This document shows positions 19,601-24,223 of a DNA stretch of 24,223 bases, one piece after another (position 1 is the stretch's first letter; every line of letters starts with the position of its first letter). A model generated the notes under the pieces. That model ran no database searches. It was given only the letters and a program-made list of their open reading frames with translations, and had not been told where the DNA came from. The stretch is from a virus, in the IMG/VR virus record IMGVR_UViG_3300025930_000037, positions 1-24,223 of that record. One strand, written 5' to 3'. The position numbers and the translations under genes are program-made.

Positions 19601-20944
19601 ATCGGCCTTCTTGCGCTCCTCGGCGAGCTTCTTGGCGGCGTTCGCATTGGCCACGTCCTGCGCCTCGCGCGCCTTGGCTTCGTTGCGTGCCTTCGTGTCT
19701 GCCGCCGTGGACGCATCCTGCGCCTTCTTGCGTTCGTCGAGCGCGGCTTTGTTGGCAGCGATCTTGACGTTCTGCTCGTCCCAGATCGACGAGAGCTTCT
19801 TCATCTCGTCGGTCACGCCGGGGATCTTCGAAACGGCGGTACTGATCCAACCGAACAGCGTGGACATGCCTTGCGTGAAGACGCCGATGGCTTTGCCGAT
19901 GTACTCGAAGACGGTGGCGAAGATCGCCTTGATCGCGTTCCAGTCGTTCTCCCACCGCTTGAGCGGGTATTCGAAGACGTGGCCGAGGAAGTCGGACAGT
20001 TCGGCCCAGACCGCTTTGATGGCGGGCCAATGTTCGGTGATCCACTGGACCGGGCCTTGCGTCTCCTCCCACGCTTTCGCAAAGTCGAGGATGGCTTTAA
20101 CGGCGATGTCGATCAGCGGCTTGATCGCAATTATCATCTCGCCGATGGACTTGCCGAGGGCGACCATGACCTCCTCGGTCGCCTCGTCCATAACGTGCAT
20201 CGCGCCTTCCCAGCCAGCCAGCGACTCGTCGCCCGCGCCCTTCCAGCGCTTGGCCATATCGTCGGTGACCGCCTCGGCGACGGTCTGCGCGGAGACGAGT
20301 CCCGCTTTGACCTTCTCCATTGCGGTCGGCACGTCGGTCCCGATCTTGGCGGCGAGTGCGCTCCACGCGCTGACACCTTCCCTCTCCAGCGCCTTCATGT
20401 CCTTCGCCGAAGCGACCATGTGCGTCTGCATCTCGGCGATAGCCCCGCTGACTGCGGTGATCCACTCAGGCCCCTTCTTCATCCCGGACGCGGCATCGAC
20501 CAGCGCGGTCATGGTCTTGCCGGTCTGCTCGGTCGAGACGCCGAGATCGAGCATGTTCTTGGCCGCCGGGCCGAGCGTGTCCTCGAAGTCGAAGAGGGAA
20601 TGGAACTCCAGGTTCGAGAGGTCGTCGAATAGTTTGCCGGTCTCCTCGGTGGGACCGGCGATGGCGCGGAACGCTTGGGCGAGGTGGTCGGTCTTGGCGG
20701 CGGCTTCGAGCATGGCGGGCGCGAGGTTCTGCGCCCAGTCGATAATTTCCTGGAGCTTGAAGCCCGCCGCTACGCCCATAGCGGTCTCGGCAATGCCGCC
20801 GAGCGCATCACCGATGCCCGACAGGAAGCCGCCCGCCTTCGTGGAGGTCTCCTCGCTTTGCTTCTCGACCTCTTTTAAGGCGTCGTTGAACTCTTTGTTA
20901 TCGAGTAGAATGCGCGCGATGAGATCGCCGAGATCAGCGGCCAT
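16640..20944 (-). CDS. Tape measure protein
   Basis: A 1434-residue, mostly helical protein, by far the largest here. The N-terminal 300 residues match the tape measure family: a helical start (DLGDLIARILLDNKEF), a Gly/Ala hydrophobic stretch (FLSGIGDALGGIAETAMGVAAG, 40-61), then the LFDFEDTLGPAAKNMLDLGVS block. From about 330 to 1200 it is a long charged coiled coil that includes nine exact 40-residue repeats (782-1141). A Gly/Pro-rich linker (about 1227-1255) leads to a hydrophobic C-terminal part (GFLSGGLLGNILSAGQLV) that may enter the host membrane. The protein sets tail length; at about 0.15 nm per helical residue it predicts roughly 215 nm. The ATG overlaps the stop of the chaperone extension (TAATG). 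No lytic transglycosylase or peptidase motif is seen. Confidence 0.9.
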   Translation of the reverse strand: MAADLGDLIARILLDNKEFNDALKEVEKQSEETSTKAGGFLSGIGDALGGIAETAMGVAAGFKLQEIIDWAQNLAPAMLEAAAKTDHLAQAFRAIAGPTEETGKLFDDLSNLEFHSLFDFEDTLGPAAKNMLDLGVSTEQTGKTMTALVDAASGMKKGPEWITAVSGAIAEMQTHMVASAKDMKALEREGVSAWSALAAKIGTDVPTAMEKVKAGLVSAQTVAEAVTDDMAKRWKGAGDESLAGWEGAMHVMDEATEEVMVALGKSIGEMIIAIKPLIDIAVKAILDFAKAWEETQGPVQWITEHWPAIKAVWAELSDFLGHVFEYPLKRWENDWNAIKAIFATVFEYIGKAIGVFTQGMSTLFGWISTAVSKIPGVTDEMKKLSSIWDEQNVKIAANKAALDERKKAQDASTAADTKARNEAKAREAQDVANANAAKKLAEERKKADTELLAFSKRWVDSDKAFQASQKKNEDVFTKAYYEMKKAAVETVEIIVPLWDRMGAVSGPVAKRFSESKIALEKLGVTSTSVLTQAVASAQQFADTVRVSFEHGERSASDYGAALAKLKEAQDALKAHTERDLVNAMKTLGTVVGSDLVKAADDMLAAYKQLEATTDVPEDLYPAWQAVLAAQKKVADHASAELTDAYHRMGEQTRAELDAVAAQSKKDYETIARDAGVGTEAELRARIKMLEDSKKEHEAHNEKWTKEDQRRLDQAEKQLEEHTKKQKNVWAEYFKYIEDRAKAFKNDVLDAVWDRLFGPDQNAGLKKQEQELVDSLAERASEWDQYVADNADQMAELATNYEIAMAGLADETQSALDEAAKKYDDYAAEVVGNIEDIKKKHAEAEAEQVQSARDALDDKTQDYEEYARDVAQNIEDIQVKYEKQLEEETEKLRDELADRTQSYKDFVDDANKDLQRLGQDTATNIEDETKDTADNIAERQRDYNRYAEDTATKIAAVRAKNKGVYSQEEADLETSLKRKGEDLQFYITEQNDKLARYTRDQKLRQEREESDLHESLNRKGRDFDEYLKENAKDQDAAVQHYADGIATETGKQLEGLAKKKADYDEFVVETEKKILKIQTSHATAQDAEILKQQEALAQKKLDYDQHVIDITKKSAEQAAALKADYQQGTTDLQTELGNQRIEYDKFVADITGPGGKLETLKSQHTSIWTDIGALATGALNDIGKSLLHLASDEVIGVLTGKTKGLKGVWDDIKSAVDAVGDSAKKIDIPGGGGGGSVPGGGGGSDIPSIPGGGGGGAAEGIMGFLSGGLLGNILSAGQLVSSVILNIQIAKLEGTMNQVERNTAGSMLLLGSRADGGILGVSFRIFEELAYGTLVKAMEKHRDQFYDWTGFVNPIFETIRNNVMDSYPVLVDIRTILGDMRTLATNLQTDVRSNAETLKAINVSIVAQGITTAEAARALGDQIATNLSRQMVPVA
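17522..18601 (-). repeat. Nine exact 40-residue (120-bp) repeats in the tape measure gene
   Basis: Starting at Trp782 and ending before Tyr1142, an aromatic-acid-x-aromatic signature recurs every 40 residues without a gap: WDQY, YDDY, YEEY, YKDF, YNRY, LQFY, FDEY, YDEF, YDQH, and YDKF at 1142. Most units also share a preceding K/Q/R-x-D and a central acidic helix. The DNA copies have diverged widely while the length has been kept exactly. Confidence 0.9.
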
Positions 20945-21396
20945 TATGATGCTCCCTTGTGACGTTGCGCGTAGAGATCGAAGCGCTGCATTACATCGTC
21001 ATTCGTACCGGCGGGACGGTTGGATGGCGGGCACTCGCCGGGCAGCGCATATCGCACGCCCGGACGCGGGCCGGGTGCGGCAGGCAATGCGGGACCGGGA
21101 CCGGGTGCGTTCGTGGCCATGCGCATCTCCTGGCGGGCGCGGTACTGGAACATGAAGAACTCGACGCCATGCACGGGGGCTTTCTCGGAACGGCTGATCG
21201 AGTAGTTGAGCCAGGCGGGGAGAGCGGCACAGTATTCACTGAACCGCTCGTGCTCCAGGTGTCGGTCAATGAGCGCCTCGAACTCTTCGAGGGTCAGATC
21301 CCAGAGGTCTCGCTCGGAGAGTCCGAGGTCGTAGCGTCCGACGGCCCAGACAACAAGCCAACTCCATTCGCTTTGCTGTTGCCGGGCCGGTCGACG
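20944..21396 (-). CDS. Tail assembly chaperone, frameshift extension (GT-type)
   Basis: This frame has no credible start of its own and is read by a -1 shift at 21396-21402 from the gene at 21707. It then continues for 150 residues to TAA at 20946-20944, making a 254-residue fusion with the first 104 residues of the short form. The extension begins RRPARQQQSEW, then WLVVWAVGRYDLGLSERDLWDLTLEEFEALID, a typical GT-type segment, and ends in a Pro/Gly-rich part (PGPGPALPAAPGPRPG) and a basic tail. In lambda-like phages the long form binds tape measure protein and tail tube. Position directly before the tape measure gene fits this fully. Confidence 0.8.
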   Translation of the reverse strand, partial: RRPARQQQSEWSWLVVWAVGRYDLGLSERDLWDLTLEEFEALIDRHLEHERFSEYCAALPAWLNYSISRSEKAPVHGVEFFMFQYRARQEMRMATNAPGPGPALPAAPGPRPGVRYALPGECPPSNRPAGTNDDVMQRFDLYAQRHKGAS

Positions 21397-21707
21397 TTTG
21401 GGACTTGTCTCCCGCTGATGGCTGTGGCCACGAGCGGCACCATGTCGGCGAACATGCCCGAGTCGAAGTTCTGCTCGACCCATGCGGGCGTGATCTCCGG
21501 GTGGTGCGTTAGCAGCCCGTGGTACAGGATGAGCGCGAGCTTGGCGGGATCGCGGATCGCATCGATCATGTCGGGACCGCCTTTCATGACCTCGATCTTG
21601 TGTTCCTGGGAGAGCGCCTTGAGCGCCCCCAGTGTGAAGCGGAGCCGGTACTCCGTGCCGTTGAGTTCAAAGCGTACCGGCTCGCTGGCACCTATCTGAG
21701 CCACCAT
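21294..21707 (-). CDS. Tail assembly chaperone, short form (G-type)
   Basis: A 137-residue protein between tail tube and tape measure genes, the fixed position of G-type tail chaperones. VRFELNGTEYRLRFTLGALKAL (about 11-32) is the characteristic beta-beta-helix start of this group; the centre is helical (LALILYHGLLTHHPEITPAWVEQNF). The last 33 residues (after Asn104) are Ser/Gly/Thr-rich and look disordered, as expected if they are only a tail read when no frameshift occurs. GGGAG lies 8 bases before the ATG. Most ribosomes would make this form, a minority the longer fusion, and their ratio matters for tail assembly in known siphoviruses. Confidence 0.8.
   Translation of the reverse strand: MVAQIGASEPVRFELNGTEYRLRFTLGALKALSQEHKIEVMKGGPDMIDAIRDPAKLALILYHGLLTHHPEITPAWVEQNFDSGMFADMVPLVATAISGRQVPNVDRPGNSKANGVGLLSGPSDATTSDSPSETSGI
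21342..21402 (-). promoter_or_regulatory. Programmed -1 frameshift signal
   Basis: On the minus strand CCCAAAC occupies 21402-21396 in the reading phase C-CCA-AAC, the X-XXY-YYZ form needed for a -1 slip. After a 6-base spacer (21395-21390), CGGCCC (21389-21384) can pair with GGGCCG (21347-21342), and inside it CAACA (21381-21377) with TGTTG (21355-21351), giving an 11-bp two-part stem. The shifted frame is the open one that encodes the GT-type extension. Confidence 0.85.
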
Positions 21708-21710
21708 GCG

Positions 21711-22475
21711 TTAGACTCCCGCCGCTTGCGTGACGGTGAACGTTCGATCACCGATGGTGATATGGCCAGTGCGCGCGGGCTGCGGAGCCACGCTGGCGGC
21801 AACGGTGTAATTGACCGTCCCATCGCCCACGGTCGGCGTGAGCGGAGCGGTGATCGTAAGCCATGAGGGCGCGTCCGATGCGGCACTCCACGCTTGCGTA
21901 CTGGTCGAAGTCACGGCGATGGTCTTAGCGCCACCGGCAGCGGTCTCGGTGAGGTTGTCGACCGGCACCAGCGTCACGGCGGCGAGTACGTCCGTCGGGA
22001 TGCCCGAGATGCGGATGGTGGTCGCCTTCGTGCAGATGCCCTGCACCGGATAGGTCTCGTTGAGTTGCTTGACGAACCCACGGAACTGCCGCGTGCGCTG
22101 TGCCGGGTCCGTATTGATGAGTTGGAACTTGGTCACCGCGCGGTTCTGTAGCAGGTTCTCCAGGCCGAAAGGCGAGTAGAGCGAGTGCGTCGGATCCGAC
22201 GGGTTGAAATAGCAAGGGAAGCTCAAGTCGCCATCGTCGATCAAGGTCGGCATGAAGGTTTTGTGCGGGATGCCGGTCGAGTGGCTCGTCGTTTCAATTT
22301 CACCGAGCGTGACGTTGGGGCCGGTCAGGTCGCCCATACCGGCGATAGTCGTATACTCCTCCGGCGATGCTTTCGACAGCACCTGGATCTTAGTCCCATA
22401 TGCCGCGATGGCTGGATCAGTGCTCGGCTCAAGCGGCACGATAGAAGGGGGAATGGCAAGGGCAGCAGCGCTCAT
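21711..22475 (-). CDS. Major tail tube protein with C-terminal BACON-like domain
   Basis: A 254-residue protein. Residues 20-175 fit a siphovirus tail tube protein: YGTKIQVL, then YTTIAGMGDLTGPNVTLGEIETTSH (41-65), a Gly-rich loop pattern seen at the start of this fold, and DGDLSFPCYFNPSD, then FVKQLNETYPVQG. Residues about 178-252 are an extra Ig-like domain of BACON type: WSAASDAPSWLTITAP, then VNYTVAASVAP, ending RTGHITIGDRTFTVTQ, whose final strand is the BACON signature. Tube subunits form stacked rings inside which DNA passes; the added domain would stud the tail outside and may bind carbohydrate or host surface. The start overlaps the preceding stop as ATGA. Confidence 0.85.
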   Translation of the reverse strand: MSAAALAIPPSIVPLEPSTDPAIAAYGTKIQVLSKASPEEYTTIAGMGDLTGPNVTLGEIETTSHSTGIPHKTFMPTLIDDGDLSFPCYFNPSDPTHSLYSPFGLENLLQNRAVTKFQLINTDPAQRTRQFRGFVKQLNETYPVQGICTKATTIRISGIPTDVLAAVTLVPVDNLTETAAGGAKTIAVTSTSTQAWSAASDAPSWLTITAPLTPTVGDGTVNYTVAASVAPQPARTGHITIGDRTFTVTQAAGV

Positions 22476-22936
22476 AGCGTGGTTCTCCGTTGGGTTGCGA
22501 TAGGTTGTCGGGGTTGATGGGTGAAGTTCTCGAACTCGGGCAAGAACTCAAAGAGGATCGTGAAGGTCACGATCACATGCTGAAGATCGGGTTGCGGCTC
22601 GAAGCCGACAGTATGCGAGTGGTTGAAGATGCCGCCGATGCGCACGCCCGCGAAGACCCCACGGACGCCGACCAGCTTCCGTCGCAACGTATCGGCGATG
22701 CCGAGCGCGCGCGACTGCGACGGATCGAAGATGTCGATCTGATAGTCCACGTCCTGCATACTGATCGGACCGATCTGCGTATGACGTGGCGCGGATGCGA
22801 CGGGCGCGAAGACGAGGTACGGCGTCGACTGCTGCCCGGCGGGTTTCTGCGGTGCGCGCATGAGGAACACGCGAGTGCCGGCGACATCGGTGCCGACCAG
22901 CAGCGCGCGCAGAACATCCTCGAAGATGGCGCTCAT
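22472..22936 (-). CDS. DUF3168/gp17-like tail completion protein
   Basis: A 154-residue protein in the slot before the tail tube gene. It starts with a helix (IFEDVLRALLVG), followed by TRVFLMRAPQKP, PYLVFAPVAS, QDVDYQIDIFDPSQSRALGIADTLRRKLVG and a C-terminal strand HVIVTFTILFEF. The order helix, Pro-Tyr strand, D-Y-Q-I-D-I strand, helix with LRR and final strand matches tail-terminator-like proteins of DUF3168/HK97 gp17 families, which form the ring that caps the tail and joins it to the head. ATGA overlaps link it to both neighbours. Sequence conservation in the family is low, so position adds much of the confidence. Confidence 0.75.
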   Translation of the reverse strand: MSAIFEDVLRALLVGTDVAGTRVFLMRAPQKPAGQQSTPYLVFAPVASAPRHTQIGPISMQDVDYQIDIFDPSQSRALGIADTLRRKLVGVRGVFAGVRIGGIFNHSHTVGFEPQPDLQHVIVTFTILFEFLPEFENFTHQPRQPIATQRRTTL

Positions 22937-23397
22937 GCGGCCACCGCCGGGTGCTTCGCGTTTGCTGCCGCTACATCGGAAATGATCTGCGTGAGGTCAG
23001 CGGCCAGGAGCGGTGCGAACTTGGGACGCATGGCCTTGAGCGCCGGGCGCATGAAAGGCTTCTTCGTGTTGTGCTCGGTGCCGTACTCGACCCACGGCGC
23101 GTAGTAGCACTTGCGCGTGCCCACCACCGCGCCGACGTGGCCTTCGAGCACCGCCGCATAGATGCTGGCTTTTAGCCTGCCCGACACTTCGGGGGCTTTC
23201 GCAATAGCATCGTCCCGGATCATGATGGCGGGCTTGAGGCACGCTTCGCTGATGCGCGCGGTGAATGCCGTTGCCTGTTCGCCGCCGAGTGTCGACGCGA
23301 TGGCACGAAGCGTCTTCATGATGTCGGGTACGCCTTCGACCTTGAAGACCTTTGTGCGGGTCGAGACCTTGATACTGCGCTTGATCTTCGTGGCCAT
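22933..23397 (-). CDS. HK97 gp10-like head-tail joining protein
   Basis: A 154-residue protein with the HK97-gp10 pattern: a basic N-terminus, VEGVPDIMKTLRAIAST helix, then MIRDDAIAKAPEVSGRLKASIYAAV (about 58-82) followed by GAVVGTRKCYYAPWVEYGTEHNTKKPFMRPAL, where the APxxSGxL and YAPWVEYGT-x-x-x-x-x-KPFMRPAL blocks are diagnostic. These proteins act at the head-tail connector or the tail terminus. Start codon follows directly on the stop of the Ig-like gene (TAAATG). Overall size is normal for the family. Confidence 0.9.
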   Translation of the reverse strand: MATKIKRSIKVSTRTKVFKVEGVPDIMKTLRAIASTLGGEQATAFTARISEACLKPAIMIRDDAIAKAPEVSGRLKASIYAAVLEGHVGAVVGTRKCYYAPWVEYGTEHNTKKPFMRPALKAMRPKFAPLLAADLTQIISDVAAANAKHPAVAA

Positions 23398-23850
23398 TTA
23401 TGGATGCACCTGGATCGAAGCAGTGGCCGAGTTGCCGCTGGCGTCCTGCGCCGTGACGTAGTCGGCACTGGATGAGGCGACCGTGGCCGGTGCCGTGTAG
23501 AGTCCAGCCACCACAGTGCCGACCGCGCCCGCCTGTAAAGTCCAGTTGACGGTCGCTGGCACGGGCTGGCCCGTTGCGTCGAGCGTGGTGGCCACGAACT
23601 GCTGGGTGCCGCCGGGGCCGAGAGATGAACTCAACGGTTCGAGAAAGACCTTGCCCGACTGAATGCGCTGGGTGAAGGTCTGCTGGTTGCCCCACTTGTC
23701 GATAACCGTGATGCCGTAGCTCTTACCGTTCGTATCAACGGTTGCGTAGGAATTGACGTTGGCAAGATCCGGGTGCGCCACGAGCAGCGCGGCCAGCGCA
23801 TCGAACACCGGCTGTATTTCTGGCGGGACAGCGAACAGCGTAACGCTCAT
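23398..23850 (-). CDS. Ig-like domain virion protein next to the capsid gene
   Basis: A 150-residue protein. The N-terminal half (about 1-70) has a helix (IQPVFDALAALLVAHPD) and strands (SYGITVIDKW) of unknown fold. Residues about 73-150 form a Big/Ig-like domain: SLGPGGTQQFVATTLDATGQ, VNWTLQAG, GLYTAPATV, then a strand ATASIQVHP. Such Big-type domains use the sequence G-x-x-QQF, W and G-x-Y-TAP. It overlaps the capsid gene stop as ATGA and precedes the gp10-like gene, the place of a head-tail adaptor or a head decoration protein. An exposed decoration role is reasonable, with a connector role for the N-terminal half as the alternative; neither is proven. Confidence 0.65.
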   Translation of the reverse strand: MSVTLFAVPPEIQPVFDALAALLVAHPDLANVNSYATVDTNGKSYGITVIDKWGNQQTFTQRIQSGKVFLEPLSSSLGPGGTQQFVATTLDATGQPVPATVNWTLQAGAVGTVVAGLYTAPATVASSSADYVTAQDASGNSATASIQVHP

Positions 23851-24223
23851 GGGGTGAAGGTTCCTTTCGAAAAAGCACCGGGCTGGTAGATGGCCAGCGC
23901 CAACCGTTCCTCGATCCGCACGGTGAGCAGGTTCTTAACGAAGTCGTCGACGTTCTGCGCGGCGATCTCGATGGCTGCGTCCTCGCGGTCGAAGATCTGC
24001 GAGTAGGGCGCGAACTGTCCGACGAGATAGCTGCCGACGGTCATGGCGGGCGAGAGCACAACGGGCGTGCCCCACAGCATCGGCGCGCGTTGCATCGTGG
24101 ACGGATCGGAGAACAGGTACGACCCGCCCGCCGACGCTTTCGCCGTGGCCACCTTGCCCCAGTCGGCGGGGTTCAATACGATGCCGTCCGGTACATACGA
24201 GCGACCGTACACAGCGGCCATGC
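23847..24223 (-). CDS. HK97-type major capsid protein, C-terminal part (cut by window edge)
   Basis: The last 124 complete codons plus a partial codon at the window edge. DGIVLNPADWGKVATAK, then YLFSDP, LWGTPVVLSPAMTVGSYLVGQF, YSQIFDREDAAIEIA and VRIEERLALAIYQPGAF correspond to the A-domain and spine-helix end of the HK97 fold. The segments WG-x-PVV and R-x-E-x-R-x-A-x-x-x-x-x-P near the C-terminus are characteristic. It forms the icosahedral shell. The N-terminal part, including the E-loop, lies outside the window. The stop overlaps the next gene by 4 bases. Confidence 0.9.
   Translation of the reverse strand, partial: MAAVYGRSYVPDGIVLNPADWGKVATAKASAGGSYLFSDPSTMQRAPMLWGTPVVLSPAMTVGSYLVGQFAPYSQIFDREDAAIEIAAQNVDDFVKNLLTVRIEERLALAIYQPGAFSKGTFTP

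Noticed and set aside
18203-20632. 809-codon plus-strand frame opposite the tape measure gene
   Set aside because: Leu/Arg/Val/Gly-rich reverse reading of helical coiled-coil codons, with no domain. It is the expected mirror of the tape measure gene.
1-24223. CRISPR array
   Set aside because: No regularly spaced identical repeats with unique spacers. The repeats seen are protein-coding or short tandem units.

Overview
The window is a contiguous piece of a tailed double-stranded DNA phage or prophage. It carries a siphovirus-type late module, recombination genes, a tyrosine integrase beside a small excisionase-like HTH gene, and a replication gene. GC content is high, Shine-Dalgarno sites are clear (AAGGAG, AACGAAAGGA) and stop/start overlaps (ATGA) are frequent, so the host is a bacterium. 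No host gene, tRNA or attachment site could be identified, so neither the host nor the integrated state can be fixed. A temperate siphovirus of a GC-rich bacterium is the safest reading.

Almost everything is transcribed leftward (minus strand). From the right edge down: the C-terminal part of an HK97-type major capsid protein (cut by the window), an Ig-like virion protein, HK97-gp10-like and DUF3168-like tail-completion proteins, a tail tube protein with a C-terminal BACON-like domain, a tail assembly chaperone pair joined by a -1 frameshift, a 1434-residue tape measure protein, an 873-residue tail hub/fibre protein, a small gene, a 1056-residue tail fibre and a 95-residue protein of unknown role. 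Terminase, portal and protease would lie beyond the right edge. No holin, endolysin or spanin is recognisable.

A 450-base gene-poor stretch (about 9813-10262) separates the late genes from a second leftward cluster: a ribbon-helix-helix regulator, a small zinc ribbon, a YqaJ-type exonuclease, another zinc-binding protein, a RecT-type annealing protein, several small proteins including a 48-residue membrane protein, a probable PD-(D/E)XK nuclease, a ParB/sulfiredoxin-fold protein and a probable excisionase. This cluster converges on the rightward integrase at a strong bidirectional hairpin (4181-4204).

The only rightward block (1698-4160) holds four small genes of unknown function and the integrase. 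It diverges from the left-edge cluster (zinc ribbon, small protein, VRR-NUC nuclease, replication initiator cut by the left edge) across a control region with an exact 9-bp dyad around a -10-like hexamer at 1581-1608, the best candidate for a switch operator.

The strongest unusual signals are: a complete -1 frameshift signal (CCCAAAC, 6-nt spacer, two-part stem) in the tail chaperone; nine exact 40-residue repeats in the tape measure protein; 17-residue repeats fused to the tail hub; an iteron-like cluster in the replication gene; the divergent operator; and AAC-rich leaders with a likely paralogous pair among the rightward small genes.
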